Part shown: positions 39,488-50,203 of the stretch, piece by piece
Layout: each line of letters begins with the position of its first letter
How positions within the stretch are numbered: position 1 is the first letter of the stretch
Position numbers and translations under genes: made by a program
Notes under the pieces: generated by a model
The model's database searches: none
Seen by the model: the letters and a program-made list of their open reading frames with translations, nothing else
What the model was told of the DNA's origin: nothing
Source of the DNA: Methanosarcina sp. ERenArc_MAG2
Lineage (GTDB): Archaea > Halobacteriota > Methanosarcinia > Methanosarcinales > Methanosarcinaceae
Direction: 5' to 3'
Assembly (NCBI GenBank): GCA_023955635.1
Contig: JAMXHR010000009.1
Span: forward strand, 124,001 to 188,000
Length of the DNA: 64,000 nucleotides

Positions 39488-41933
39488 TTATCCTTTATAA
39501 GGACTCTCAAGGACTTCCCTTATTCTGGCTGCTGTTTTTGGTCCTATTAGTTTTACTTTTTGAGTTCTGCGAGGTCAGCCTTCATAAAAGCCTCTACTGA
39601 GCCAAAGTGCAGAAGCAGGTTTCTTGCAGCTTTTGGCCCTATGTTCGAGATCGAAGAGATGAGATATTCTTGCTGTTCGGCAAGAGTACTGGCTGACTTT
39701 TTCCCGTGCGGATTGACATCACGTTTATTTTCAGTCTGTTCACGTTTTGCAAGTATTTTTAAAATTGCAGCCGTCTCCTCCTCGTCTCTTGAGTAAAGAA
39801 TTGATATTCTAAAATCAATTGCAATGGATATCAGGGAGCCGTAGATGGCATTCGGATTGAGCTGCCTGGAAGTGAAAAGGTCTCCTCCTTCAATGATAAG
39901 GACCGGTTTTTCATACACTCTTGCAAGATCCGAGAGCTGGGCAAAAAGATTACGCTTGCCATCAATAAGGGAACTTGCAAAGTCGTCCGTTCGTTTTCTC
40001 TCTACAGCCAGGCGGTCACTTACAACGTAATCCCCTATCTCAAGAGCTGCAAAACTCAGTTCCATGCCGAGTCTGTCCAGAGTCTTTGCAACTCCGCTCT
40101 TTGTTTCCCTGTGATCGATAACTATTCTGAGAGGCACGGTTTCGGATTCTATTTCGGACGATTCCATTCCGGGTACCTTTGTATTATATGCAGATTCCTT
40201 TCCGGGTACCTTTGTATTATATGCGGATTCCTTTCCGGAAAGGGTCTCGAAATCTATAAGGGTTTTTTGTCTTTCTTTCTCTTCCTCGCTCTCTTCTTCA
40301 ATTTCTTTTCCCCTAATATCGGAAATAACATCCCTGGATTCAAAATCAGAAAGTTTTGAACTTTTCTTTGAGCCTGTAGGGCCCAGAACAGCTTCAAGCC
40401 CATGCATGCTGTTTAACATCTTCTTTTCCTTGTTTTTGCTGCTCCAGTAATAGGCTTCGTCTCTTGTGTTCTTTGTCACCAGCACAATTACTCTGCCTTT
40501 ATGCTGTCTGCCTGTCCTGCCCTTACGCTGGATGCTCCTAATTTCCGAAGGGATTGGTTCGTAAAATAATACCAGGTCCGTGGAGGGGATGTCAAGCCCT
40601 TCTTCGGCAACTGAAGTAGCTACAAGTACGTTATATTCTCCTGCCCTGAATTTATCAAGAATTTCTCCCTGCTGTTTCTGTGTAAGGCCTTTGTCCTTAT
40701 AGCGCGCACCCTGTCCCACAAACCGGATAGGAACAACTCCCGGAATTCCGGAAAGGGCATTTACCACTATTTCTGCAGTATCCCTGTAGTTCGTAAACAC
40801 AATCACCCGGGAATCAGGGCTTCCTTCAAGCTGTTCGGATACGATTTTCCGGGCAAGCTCGAGTTTTGGATGTTCCACATCACATTCCTTTACCCTGTAA
40901 AGGGCTTTTCGCATGTAGAGGTCGTCTATGAGTCTTTTTGCAGCCCTGGTCGCACTGCTTGAAGAGGCTTCAGCATCCAGCTTTTCCAGATACTTCCTGA
41001 GGGTTTCAAGCCCCTGCGTCTCCACCATCTCCACAGCATGGTTCACTTTCATCATCTCAGCGACCACAGACATGGCAGTAAAAATCTTAGGGTCTCCCCC
41101 ATGCGGATTTCACCCTGGAGTTGTTTCTGGAGAAGCAGAAGGTCTTTTTGGAGACATATTTCCCGCTGCCTGTAGAAAAACCCAGGTCCCTTATGGTTCC
41201 GAGCCTATCATCAAAAATTTTTTCAAGATAGCTCCGGATTTCGGCCATCTCGGCAGGGAGCTGGACCTGAAACCATTCTATTTCTTTTTCCTGGACATAA
41301 GGGAGAACATCCCTATCTCTCTCAGTTTTCACGGCTACATTTTCAATATGTAAAGCCTGACAAACCTCAGAGATTTTCTCGTCTGAACTTCCGGGGCTTG
41401 CAGTAATTCCGAGCACATGGGGATTTTTGCGCTCTCGAAGTACTTTTCGGCAATAAAGGTATAGGCGTAATTTCCGACTGCTCTGTGGGCTTCATCAAAG
41501 GTAATGTGGCTTACATCCTCAAGGCTGATCCTTTTTGTAAGAAGGTCATTTTCAATCACCTGAGGAGTGGATACTATCAGCTTCCCCTGTGCCCAGAGTC
41601 TTTCCCGTTCTGCAGGGGCAACGCTGCCTGTAAAAGCGAGAACCTCTTCTTCGGGAAGGGTCATCACCTTTTTAAAAAAGCGGTATGCTGCTCCACAAGA
41701 GGTTTTGTAGGAGAAAGTATCAGGACTTTTCCCCCGAAGCGCTGAAGCCTGGAAGCAATTACGAAAAGAGCTATAATGGTTTTTCCGAGTCCTGTAGGAA
41801 GTACAACCAGGCTTGACCCTTCAAGAGCTTTTCCTGCAAGGTTCAGCTGGTAAAGCCTCTGCTCAACGGTGTCGGGTTTTATCAGGGGGTGCTTCATGCA
41901 TGCTAATTTCTCAGGAAAAAGGCTCTCGTTCAT
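39488..41933 (-). CDS. hef: Hef helicase-nuclease (FANCM/XPF homologue), five frameshifts
   Basis: Hef unwinds and cuts stalled or branched replication forks. The fragments assemble in order. The SF2 helicase core has Walker A LPTGLGKT and FDEAHRAVGNYAY; the second RecA domain has VFTNYRDTAEIVV and QRKGRTGRQHKG. A charged linker contains a duplicated GKESAYNTKVP. The ERCC4 nuclease has IDHRETKSG and VERKRTDDF, and a tandem HhH end contains ISNIGPKAARNLLLHFGSVEAF. Breaks are at A6 41674-41679, T5 41424-41428, T5 41145-41149, C5 41096-41100 and T5 39557-39561, each repaired by one base. The last correction extends the protein by KVKLIGPKTAARIREVL to TAA at 39488-39490. Confidence 0.93.
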
Positions 41934-41942
41934 TTTGTTCCG

Positions 41943-42118
41943 GGATTATTTTATTTCAGGATTATTTTATTTCAGGATTATTTTATTTCAGGATTATTTT
42001 ATTTCAGGATTATTTTATTTCAGGATTATTTTATTTCAGGATTATTTTATTTCAGAATTATTTTATTTCAGGATTATTTTATTTCAGGATTATTTTATTT
42101 CAGGATTATTTTCTTCAG
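41943..42118. repeat. 16-bp tandem repeat, 11 copies, immediately upstream of hef
   Basis: GGATTATTTTATTTCA repeated about 11 times, nearly perfectly, ending nine bases before the hef ATG (minus strand). The period is not a multiple of three, so it is not coding. Read on the coding strand each unit is TGAAATAAAATAATCC. It occupies the hef leader or promoter. Confidence 0.97.
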
Positions 42119-42281
42119 GAGCAATCTGTTCAGGTCTTTCTTGTATTATAAAAGAGCAATAAAATTAAAGTTTTGCTGCAGGCTTCTCAGCTTGCAGCCC
42201 TGAAAATTGAGATTAAGGGGAAATCTCATATCTCACATGCCCAGGTTTTTCACATTCGTGTCCAGCCCTGGTTTCAGTATT

Positions 42282-44105
42282 TCAGAAATTAAAGGGCTTG
42301 CCTGCGGATTCGAAATCTCTGCCCCTGTAAATAAGCTCGTAAAGCACGTTTTCAATTCCTTTGATCGGAGCCCGGATCTGGCGCATGGAGTCCCTGTCTC
42401 TTATGGTTACAGTGCCGTCTTCAAGGGTATCATAGTCCACGGTAACGGAGTAAGGCGTCCCGATTTCGTCGTTTCTCCTGTAGCGTCGCCCGATGGTTCC
42501 TGAGTCGTCGTAGTTGACAAGCAAGGTCTTTTCTCTCAGTTTTGCAATGATTTCCTTTGCAGGGTCTGCAAGCTCTTTCCTGGTAAGGAGCGGGAGAACT
42601 GTTACCTGCACAGGGGCAACTGCGCTTGAGAAGTGCATCACAAGGCGGGCTTCCTCTTCGCTCTCGGCATCTTTTTCGTCCTTTATTGCTTCGGATTCAT
42701 TTCCGGCCTCCTCTGTGCCTTTAAGCCCTGATTCGGCTGCCTTCTGAGCCACGTTTTCTTCATCAAAGGCGTGCTCCATGACACCATAAAAGATTCTGTC
42801 AATACCATAGGAAGGCTCAATTACATGAGGGATGACGTTTTCTCCGCTGACTTTTACAGTTTCTTCAGCAAAGCTCACCATATCGGAGCTGACTGTCAAT
42901 TCTTCCCCGCCCACGGTAATTTTGATTTCATTTCTCGAAAGCTCCTCTTCAGAAAGCTGTTTTAAGGCATCTGCGACGGCTTTTGCTTTGCCCTTAAAGA
43001 TCGGGCCAAGCTTGCCCATATTTGGCTTCACGGCAAACCGGGTAACCATTTTCGGCTCGTCATACTCAACGTAAACGTAAAGCTCGGTCTTGCTGACTCT
43101 TGCATGGGCTTTGAGGTCATAGTCAGTCCTGTCGGCAATTCCCACGATTTCGACCCAGCCGAAGCGGTCTGTCTCTATCTCGGCGTCCCAGCAGTCGATT
43201 GCATAATGCGCCATCTCGTCTTTCAGGTGCTGCCTGAACCTGAGTTTTGCAGGATTGATTCCTACTTTTGTCAGGAATTCGTTTGTGAGTGCGATATTGT
43301 AGCCCAGGACTTCATGCGCAATAACTCCGGCTTCCACGGCTTCCCGCACAGTCATCCTGAAAGATTCGCCTTTCTGCTGTGCCTCCTGCGAATAGAGCAC
43401 AAGTTCTCTGTCAGCAAAACGTTCGAAGTTGGGGTGCTTCTTGTTCCTGGGGTCAACAAAGATCTCGCACTCGGCCTGCGTAAATTCCCTGAGCCGGATG
43501 ACTCCCTGTCTGGGTGCAATTTCGTTTCTGTAGGATTTTCCTATCTGCACTGCCCCAAAAGGCAGCTTATCCCTGTAGAACTTAGACAGCCTCTGGAAGT
43601 CCACGAACATCCCCTGCGCCGTTTCAGGCCTGAGGTACCCTTGCCTTCCGGTGCCAGGTCCGATTGTGGTCTTGAACATCAGGTTAAACTCATAGGCTTC
43701 CCCGAATTCTCCACCGCACTCCGGGCATCTGACCCCGTTTTCCTTTATGACATTAGTAAGGTCTTCTGCACTCAGGGTTCCTGCCGCACTCATTACATTT
43801 TCTACAAGATGGTCAGCCCTGAATGCCTCTTTGCAGTTCATGCACTCGCACAGGGGGTCTGAAAAGCCGCCGACGTGCCCGGACGCAATAAATACATCCT
43901 CGATCCCTATTGTCGGGCACTCGATCTCCATAAACCCTTCCTGGATCACGTAAAATTCTCTCCAGGTCTGCTCGATCCGCCTCTTCAGCGTACTCCCAAG
44001 AGGCCCGTAATCATAAAACCCGCGGCTTCCGCCATATAGCTCAAAGGAGTTCCACAAAAACCCCCGGCGTTTAGCCAGTTCGAATACCTTCTCGTATTTG
44101 TCCAT
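42282..44105 (-). CDS. glyS: Glycine--tRNA ligase
   Basis: A dimeric (alpha-2) class II synthetase of 607 residues. It has motif 1 YGPLGSTLKRRIEQTW, two CxxC pairs (CMNCKEAF; CPECGGEF), the glycine-site GYLRPETAQGMFVDF, motif 2 KSYRNEIAPRQGVIRLREF and motif 3 EPSYGIDRIFYGVMEHAF, with an anticodon-binding C-terminus. An unusual acidic stretch (KGTEEAGNESEAIKDEKD, about residues 470-490) is inserted before the anticodon domain. The frame is intact. Confidence 0.96.
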   Translation of the reverse strand: MDKYEKVFELAKRRGFLWNSFELYGGSRGFYDYGPLGSTLKRRIEQTWREFYVIQEGFMEIECPTIGIEDVFIASGHVGGFSDPLCECMNCKEAFRADHLVENVMSAAGTLSAEDLTNVIKENGVRCPECGGEFGEAYEFNLMFKTTIGPGTGRQGYLRPETAQGMFVDFQRLSKFYRDKLPFGAVQIGKSYRNEIAPRQGVIRLREFTQAECEIFVDPRNKKHPNFERFADRELVLYSQEAQQKGESFRMTVREAVEAGVIAHEVLGYNIALTNEFLTKVGINPAKLRFRQHLKDEMAHYAIDCWDAEIETDRFGWVEIVGIADRTDYDLKAHARVSKTELYVYVEYDEPKMVTRFAVKPNMGKLGPIFKGKAKAVADALKQLSEEELSRNEIKITVGGEELTVSSDMVSFAEETVKVSGENVIPHVIEPSYGIDRIFYGVMEHAFDEENVAQKAAESGLKGTEEAGNESEAIKDEKDAESEEEARLVMHFSSAVAPVQVTVLPLLTRKELADPAKEIIAKLREKTLLVNYDDSGTIGRRYRRNDEIGTPYSVTVDYDTLEDGTVTIRDRDSMRQIRAPIKGIENVLYELIYRGRDFESAGKPFNF

Positions 44106-44366
44106 GTTATAAATCCTCGTAAAATTGATTGTGGATATCAGATAAACGCAAATTCTTGACTCGTCTGAAATATTAGATGGATAAAGGGAATCATTATATT
44201 AAATTTGCACTGCTCCGCATCAGTTGAAGAGATTTTTGGTTTATAAATATGATTGTAAGGTGCAGATGAAAAAATCAATAAAATTGAGGCAATAATTCTG
44301 TGATAAATTCTTGGATTTTAATATGAGATCATTTCATAAAATTTAATAGGTACGATCTCGAAAGGC

Positions 44367-46054
44367 ATGCTGATGAGATTCATAAAATTATTTTTTTGGG
44401 CTTTGTTTTCATTTCTCGTGCTCATTTCCATGTCAATGGTAAGTCTGGCAGATGAATATAGAGAAGTCCAGGCCAGTGAAATTTTAAATCAAATTGAAAA
44501 AGGAGAAGATGTAAACCTTACAGATTGCCGCATAATTGGAGAACTCAATTTAAGTGAAATTAAGCTTGAAAATGTTCCGAATCCAAAGTATAATGAATTA
44601 AAGTATAATGAATCATTGAAATCTGGATACCACTACAGTGAAGGGTATTTAGAACCTCACGAAGTAAATATAACGGTTATTAAAAGCAACATCGTAATCC
44701 ATAACTCGATTTTTGAAAATAATCTAGATTTCTCAAACTGTCTATTTACTAAAGCCTTCTCCTTTGCTAAAGTAAATTGCTCTTCTACAGCTAATTTCAG
44801 AAATACTACCTTTGGCGATTCTGCTGTTTTTTGGGGATGTGCTTTTGGTAGTTTTACAGATTTCTCTTTTACTACTTTTAACAATTCTGCCAATTTTGGT
44901 GATTCTATTTTTGGCAATTATGCCTCTTTTAAGGGATCTACTTTTGGCGATTCTTCCTATTTTTCGGAAGCTGCTTTTGGCGATTCTGCCTCTTTTTCGG
45001 AATCTACTTTTGGCGATTCTGCTGTTTTTTGGGGATGTGTTTTTGGCGATTCTGCCAATTTTGGTGATTCTACTTTTGGCGATTCTGCCTTTTTTTGAGA
45101 TCTACTTTTGGCGATTTTGCCTCTTTTTCGGGATCTACTTTTGGCGATTCTGCCGATTTTTGGGATTCTACTTTTGGCGATTTTGCCTCTTTTTCGTATT
45201 CTGTTTTTGGCGATTCTGCCAATTTTTGTGATTCTGCTTTTGGTGATTCTGCCTCTTTTTCGGAAGCTGCTTTTGGCGATTCTGCCTCATTTAGGGGATC
45301 TACTTTTGGCTACTTTGCCTATTTCACGAAAGCTAATTTTAGTAATACTTCTAGCTTCGAATGGGGAAAATTTGCCGGTACTGTTCATTTCTCAGGTACT
45401 CAGTTCAAAGAAGTTACATTAAATGGTACCGATTTCGAAGAAATGCGGGTTAGTTGGGATGCTCTTGAGGATTCGCTTGTCTTTGATGGGCAGACCTATG
45501 TAAAATTAATACAAAACTTCCGAAACCTTGAGCAGTTCGAAGAAGCAGACGCCGCATATTATCAATATAGAAAAATCTGTCAAGCAGAGAAATCATGGAT
45601 TCCTTTCTCGAAAGAGGGTTCAAAATGGAACGACATAATGATGTGCTTTATCTGCGGATATGGTGTAAAACCATTTCGTGCATTTTATTTGGGTGGCTTA
45701 ATCATTTTACTATTTTCTTTTATTTATCGAGGTTCTCCTACTACCTCCTGGCATAATGGAGAAGAAACAGACAGCGCTCAAAAACCAGCAATTAAAACTC
45801 TAATAAGCTTAATTCCCAAAATTGATTGGCCAAATCCCGGAATTTCTCGATTATCGGATAATAAAGATTCTGCCCAAAAAGTAACCTTCTGGGATAGCTT
45901 TTATTTCAGTATGGTTACATTCTCCACAATTGGATATGGAGATTGGTATCCGAAAGATAATTTTAGAAAATGGGTCATGCTTGAAGGGCTTTTGGGCTGG
46001 ATAACCCTAGGTTTGTTCTTGGTAACTTTAACGAATGTAATGATGAGGCCGTGA
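44367..46054 (+). CDS. Pentapeptide-repeat / two-helix potassium channel fusion, one frameshift
   Basis: The N-terminus is a signal helix (LFFWALFSFLVLISMSMVS). A region of about 300 residues follows with repeats of the STFGDSASFSE kind, two pentapeptides per unit, expected to fold as a right-handed beta-helix. Then come a helix LGGLIILLFSFIYRG, a pore loop with selectivity filter FSTIGYGDWY, and a last helix GLLGWITLGLFLVTLTNVMM, the Ion_trans_2 K+ channel layout. The frame breaks at T7 (45090-45096) inside the repeats; one added T joins the halves. The beta-helix likely lies outside the cell. The ligand and gating are unknown. Confidence 0.82.
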
Positions 46055-46296
46055 TTTCAGGAAGCTCAGAAGTTTTTAAGGAGATAAGTATCAAAAATCG
46101 TTATGACTCTTCAGCGGGCATAGATGAAGAAGAAACTGTTAAAGCTCTCGAGATGATAGATCTAAGGATCAAAAGTGAACACGCCTACCAGGAAGAAACT
46201 GTAGATGAAATCTACAGGCAGGTTGGAGATTACTGGAAACTTATGGATAAAGTTTTCAGGCGGGTTGTTGAAAAGGCTGGGTTGGGTTTTCGGTAG
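46051..46296 (+). CDS. Small hypothetical protein downstream of channel gene
   Basis: An 81-residue, acidic, probably helical soluble protein (YQEETVDEIYRQVGDYWKLM; KVFRRVVEKAGLGF). The GTG start overlaps the channel stop (GTGA), which argues for translational coupling and a joint role. No family recognised. Confidence 0.55.
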   Translation: MISGSSEVFKEISIKNRYDSSAGIDEEETVKALEMIDLRIKSEHAYQEETVDEIYRQVGDYWKLMDKVFRRVVEKAGLGFR

Positions 46297-48219
46297 TAGT
46301 TGCCAGAAAAATAAAAATAAAGTTGTAAAAGCCGGCTGAAATTCGCTTCAGTTCTGAAAGCTACCGTTGAGCTTTTTTCTCTTTTTCAGGATTTCTGTGC
46401 TTTTCTTTGTCTTGCAGGGCACAGGAAATTAACTGCTGGATATTTTTTATTACCCTATTTTTTCGATCTCTTGCTTGTATACCCTAGTCTGAACTTGTAT
46501 TTTGTCTTCTTTTGCTATCAATATTCAGGTTCTTTCTCATGCCCAGTGACTAAAATGTTGATCGGAGCATTCGTATATTATTTACGCGTTCATATAAAAT
46601 TCTCTTATACAAGCCCAACAGCTTTTAATATCACAAGCTTCTAAAGCTAGAGTCGGTGGGGTAGATAATGCATTTTCGGTATGGAGATGCTTCTTTGAGA
46701 TTACGTTGGATAGTGTATGCTATGCAAGGTACTTTCGAACATAAAGTGCCTTTTGAGATATCGTTGGATTTGTAGTAAATATTCAGGGCATTTTTTAACA
46801 GGGGATGCTTTGAGATGACTCTGAATAGAATACATTATCAGTGGGGTTATGATAAAATGCTATTAAAGAGTTTAAAAGAAATAGTAAAGACCGTGATAGG
46901 AAAAAGAACTTTACACAAGGAAAAGATTATAGAGATAACTGACTGGCTCCATCATCTGGAGTTTCTGATAATAAGGGTGATGCTGTTTGCTATAGGTACT
47001 CATCACCTTTATGTGTATACAATGAAAACGGTATTCTGAGTTTGCGGTTTACACAATCTCTTAGATTTTCCTCCCTCCAAAAGTAAAAAAAGAACCATTT
47101 GCCACCAATAAAATTGTTTTCGGGTCAAAATTAGGGGGACCCGATGGGGAGATGGCAATGATTAGTTTAAAATTAGGAGGAAGATTGTCGGTATTTACTC
47201 AGGTTAGGACTTACGCAGTTGAACTGAAAAATCGTAAACTTGAGCCCTGAGTTGTTAAAGCACAGTGTTTTTTCAAAAACTCAGGTGTATCGGGTTCCAT
47301 TCCTCAACTGCGTAAGTTGTATCCGGAAAATGAGGGTTAATTTCATAAATCCTCAAGCTAGGGAGAAACAAACATCAGGAGAATTGAATGCCTGATGGCT
47401 CAATGTACTTTATTTGATGCCTCACCTGTTTCAAAAGTCATCAGGTTAAAGAATCGCTCTCAGATTGTAAAAAGGTCCTTTAAAGGTTCTTTCGCGGATT
47501 AAATACTTTTAGAAAGAAATATCCTTTGATTAAAGAGAATCAGGGCTCAAATATATCAGAAAGCAGCCCTTAAGTTCAATTTCTCTTTTTGTGGCATTTT
47601 TCCTTTCTTTTTTGCCAGTTTATTTTTGGGCGTGTCGTAATTTTTCAATTTCCAGAGAGTTGAGATGTTTCCACTTGATTGTAAAAATCTTACTAACTTA
47701 TTTACTCCTTGGTAATTAATGTTCTGTAGTCGAGGATATTTTAGTCCAAAAATTATGTTTTGTTTTTGCGTATGATTAATAGGGCTTTCGAAGTTGAACT
47801 GATAAATCAGCAGCATGAACCGTTAAATTATCTAAGTTATACTATTTGTGACAAGTTTGTTCGTATTTTATTTTCCTTCTAAAGTGCGTAATACATATAT
47901 AACATTATGACATTTTTTATCTGGGTGGCTTCTATAATAACCAAGCATGGAGAAACCTATACTCTCAAAATGAGCATGGGTCTGTGAATCGGCAGGGGTT
48001 ACCCGGGGTTATGACGCAGGAAACAACAAAGTCCTTAGTGTTGAGTTCATTGTTATCATTAATCGGATTCAAAACTTCGTAAAATGAGGTCCAGAACTTT
48101 TTGTTCTCTCTATAAGGTTGTTTCTATTGAATCTCAAATGGTAACCTGTGCTCTTAAACTAAGGCGATTAGCATCATAATTTTGCATAAATCGAGAATGA
48201 AAAAGGAGATGCTCGAAAC
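46297..48219. other. 1.9-kb region without a supported gene
   Basis: It contains a MITE (47203-47322) and imperfect repeats near 46689-46777 (TTGAGATTACGTTGGAT / TTGAGATATCGTTGGAT). Weak open frames at 46815-47039 (plus) and 47556-47816 (minus) show no recognised motif. The rest is AT-rich. It could be decayed accessory DNA. Confidence 0.5.
47203..47322. repeat. About 120-bp MITE, CTTACGCA family
   Basis: Left end GTTAGGACTTACGCAGTTGA, right end TCAACTGCGTAAGTTGTATC. They are inverted with a few mismatches at the extreme right. It has the same architecture as the element at 20438-20558. Confidence 0.75.
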
Positions 48220-48708
48220 ATGAGTGAGTTGATTGTTTTTGCATTTTCGAACGATAAAGGCGCATCTGAAATGGATGAAACCATCCAGCGTCTTAAAAAG
48301 GAGCAGTTAATCACACTCGATGACGCTGCAATTGTCGTTCGTAACCATGATGGTAAGGTCAAGGTAAAGCAGGCGGTAAACCTTGTAGGCGCAGGTACGG
48401 TGGGTGGAGCATTCTGGGGTATGTTGATCGGACTGCTTTTCTGGATGCCCTGGTTGGGCCTGGCAATTGGTGCCATTACCGGTGCAATTTCGGGTAAACT
48501 ATCCGATTATGGAATCAATGACGACTTCATCAAGGAAGTTGCTGAAACCATCGAGCCCGGTGGATCTGCCCTCTTCCTGTTGATCTCAAAATGGACTGAG
48601 GATAAGGTTCTTGATGAACTAAGCAAATTTAACCCTAAGGTAGTGCGCACTTCGCTTTCCAAAGAAGAAGAACACAAACTTAAAGCTGCTTTTGGCGCTG
48701 GCGAGTAA
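48220..48708 (+). CDS. DUF1269-family membrane protein
   Basis: A 162-residue protein with a central glycine-rich membrane hairpin (GAGTVGGAFWGMLIGLLF; LGLAIGAITGAISGKL) between soluble segments (LITLDDAAIVVRNHDGKVKV; ALFLLISKWTEDKVLDEL). This is the DUF1269 pattern. The start follows AAGGAGATG. Function unknown; members are often linked with stress responses. Isolated, with a long AT-rich region on its left. Confidence 0.85.
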   Translation: MSELIVFAFSNDKGASEMDETIQRLKKEQLITLDDAAIVVRNHDGKVKVKQAVNLVGAGTVGGAFWGMLIGLLFWMPWLGLAIGAITGAISGKLSDYGINDDFIKEVAETIEPGGSALFLLISKWTEDKVLDELSKFNPKVVRTSLSKEEEHKLKAAFGAGE

Positions 48709-49066
48709 CAAGGATCTGTAACCGAATAATATTTAATCCGGATATGATTTTTTAACATTTATCATATCTAAATATTCACTGTGGGATTCAGTTACTGAAA
48801 AATCGTAATCACAAGAAGATCTTTCAAATCTGGCCAGGCAAGATGAATATGCTTGTTTTGTCAGATTTGATCAATAACCCCCACAATCTATTTTTGATTG
48901 CTTTATATTTGGTCTTTATTTATGACGTTTATTTCCACTATATTCTTCTACACTATTCTGAAACAGGTTAATTACAAATATAGTTGTTAATTTTGGCAGT
49001 GATTGGTTTCTTCCGGGTTTTCATTTCGTGCAGCTTTTCCATTAATTTTAAATTATCCTGCAACTT
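48709..49066. other. Intergenic region upstream of surE
   Basis: AT-rich, no gene or notable repeat seen. Presumed promoter region of surE. Confidence 0.5.
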
Positions 49067-49870
49067 ATGGGAAAGCTGATGGCCCCAAAAATTCTTGTTA
49101 CCAATGATGACGGTATTTATTCCACAGGTTTGAAAGCTGCCTTTGATAGTGTTTCGGATCTAGGAGAAGTTACGATTTCAGCCCCTGCTGTCCAGCAGAG
49201 CGGGGTCGGACGTTCGATTTCTATTTTTGAACCTCTTCGGATCACGAAGACAGATGTAGTAGGCATACCTGCCTATGCTGTGAGCGGAACTCCTACTGAC
49301 TCTGTAATTCTTGGTATCTTCACTATTCTCAAGGAGCTGCCTGACCTGGTGCTCTCTGGCTTTAATATTGGAGAGAATATAAGTACGGATACGATTACAA
49401 CTTCAGGGACTATCGGAGGAGCCCTTGAAGCAGCAAGCTATGGCGTTCCTGCAATTGCAGCCTCCATGCAGGTGCTTGATGAAGGACAGAAATTCGATGA
49501 TCCGAGGGACTACCATAGAGAGCGTTTCGAAGCAGGGATAAAAATAGTAAACAAAGTTGCTCGAAACGTCCTCAGACATGGAATGCCGGAAAATGTGGAT
49601 CTCCTGAATATCAATATTCCTTACCATGCCGAAGAAGATACGCCTATAGAGATAACTCGCCTTGCACGAAAAATCTTTAAAACCGATGTTGAAGAAAGGC
49701 ATGATCCCAGGGGCAGGCCCTATTACTGGATTGCAGGAGACCTGATCCGGGAAGAAAAAGAAGGGACTGACGTGCACGCTATCATGCAGAAAGGGCATGT
49801 TTCAATAACCCCGATTTCCCTGGACTCAACTGCCAGGGTAGAGTTTTCGGAGATCGAAAAATATCTCTAA
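49067..49870 (+). CDS. surE: 5'/3'-nucleotidase SurE
   Basis: A metal-dependent nucleoside monophosphate phosphatase. The N-terminal ILVTNDDGIYSTGL carries the metal-binding Asp pair. SGVGRSISI, AVSGTPTDSVILG and LSGFNIGENISTDTITTSGT complete the active site. The 267-residue length is normal. The first ATG is 49067, but MAPKILVTNDDG from 49079 fits the family better and GGGAAAG before it could be its ribosome site. Confidence 0.93.
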   Translation: MGKLMAPKILVTNDDGIYSTGLKAAFDSVSDLGEVTISAPAVQQSGVGRSISIFEPLRITKTDVVGIPAYAVSGTPTDSVILGIFTILKELPDLVLSGFNIGENISTDTITTSGTIGGALEAASYGVPAIAASMQVLDEGQKFDDPRDYHRERFEAGIKIVNKVARNVLRHGMPENVDLLNINIPYHAEEDTPIEITRLARKIFKTDVEERHDPRGRPYYWIAGDLIREEKEGTDVHAIMQKGHVSITPISLDSTARVEFSEIEKYL

Positions 49871-49991
49871 AAAAGTCTCTCTAAAAAAGTCTCTCTGAAT
49901 TGTAATATTACTCTGAAAAAGCAAGAACCGGTCCCGGAGGGAATACTAATTTTTTTTCTTTTTTCCGGAAAACTCTTTTTTCTTTTTCGAC

Positions 49992-50144
49992 TTAATCTTT
50001 TTCAATGTGAATGGAAATTTCCTTCCATCCACCTTCAATGGTGTGAAGAGTTTCGACCATTGACTGAATAACGTTTCCTATTATTTTCTGGACAAACTCA
50101 TTCATTGGGGTTTTCCTGCCGTCTACTAAAAGCTCGATTTTCAC
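49992..50144 (-). CDS. Small conserved-type protein, 50 residues, GTG start
   Basis: VKIELLVDGRKTPMNEFVQK, then IIGNVIQSMVETLHTIEGGW and KEISIHIEKD. It is a complete compact domain with an alternating strand-helix-strand look, no low-complexity sequence and good codon use. AGAAGGAAAAG precedes the GTG at 50142-50144. I believe similar small proteins occur in methanogens, but I cannot name a family. It lies between surE (convergent) and moaA (same strand, 59 bp upstream). Confidence 0.65.
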   Translation of the reverse strand: MKIELLVDGRKTPMNEFVQKIIGNVIQSMVETLHTIEGGWKEISIHIEKD

Positions 50145-50203
50145 TCTTTTCCTTCTTGTTGTTTTATTTACTTTTTATCAACCTTCTTCTCTCTGATCTT
50201 TCT

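Noticed and set aside
41813..42162. Open frames with GLFYFRIILFQD repeats
   Set aside because: Readings of the 16-bp non-coding tandem array.
44812..45422. Plus-strand frames rich in LLLAILP repeats
   Set aside because: Off-frame readings of the pentapeptide-repeat DNA; the STFGDSA frame carries the conserved fold and the channel.
46815..47039. 74-codon open frame
   Set aside because: ATG start but weak ribosome site and no recognisable domain; region looks like decayed DNA.
47556..47816. 86-codon minus-strand open frame
   Set aside because: Low-complexity Lys/Asn-rich translation in AT-rich DNA; no support.
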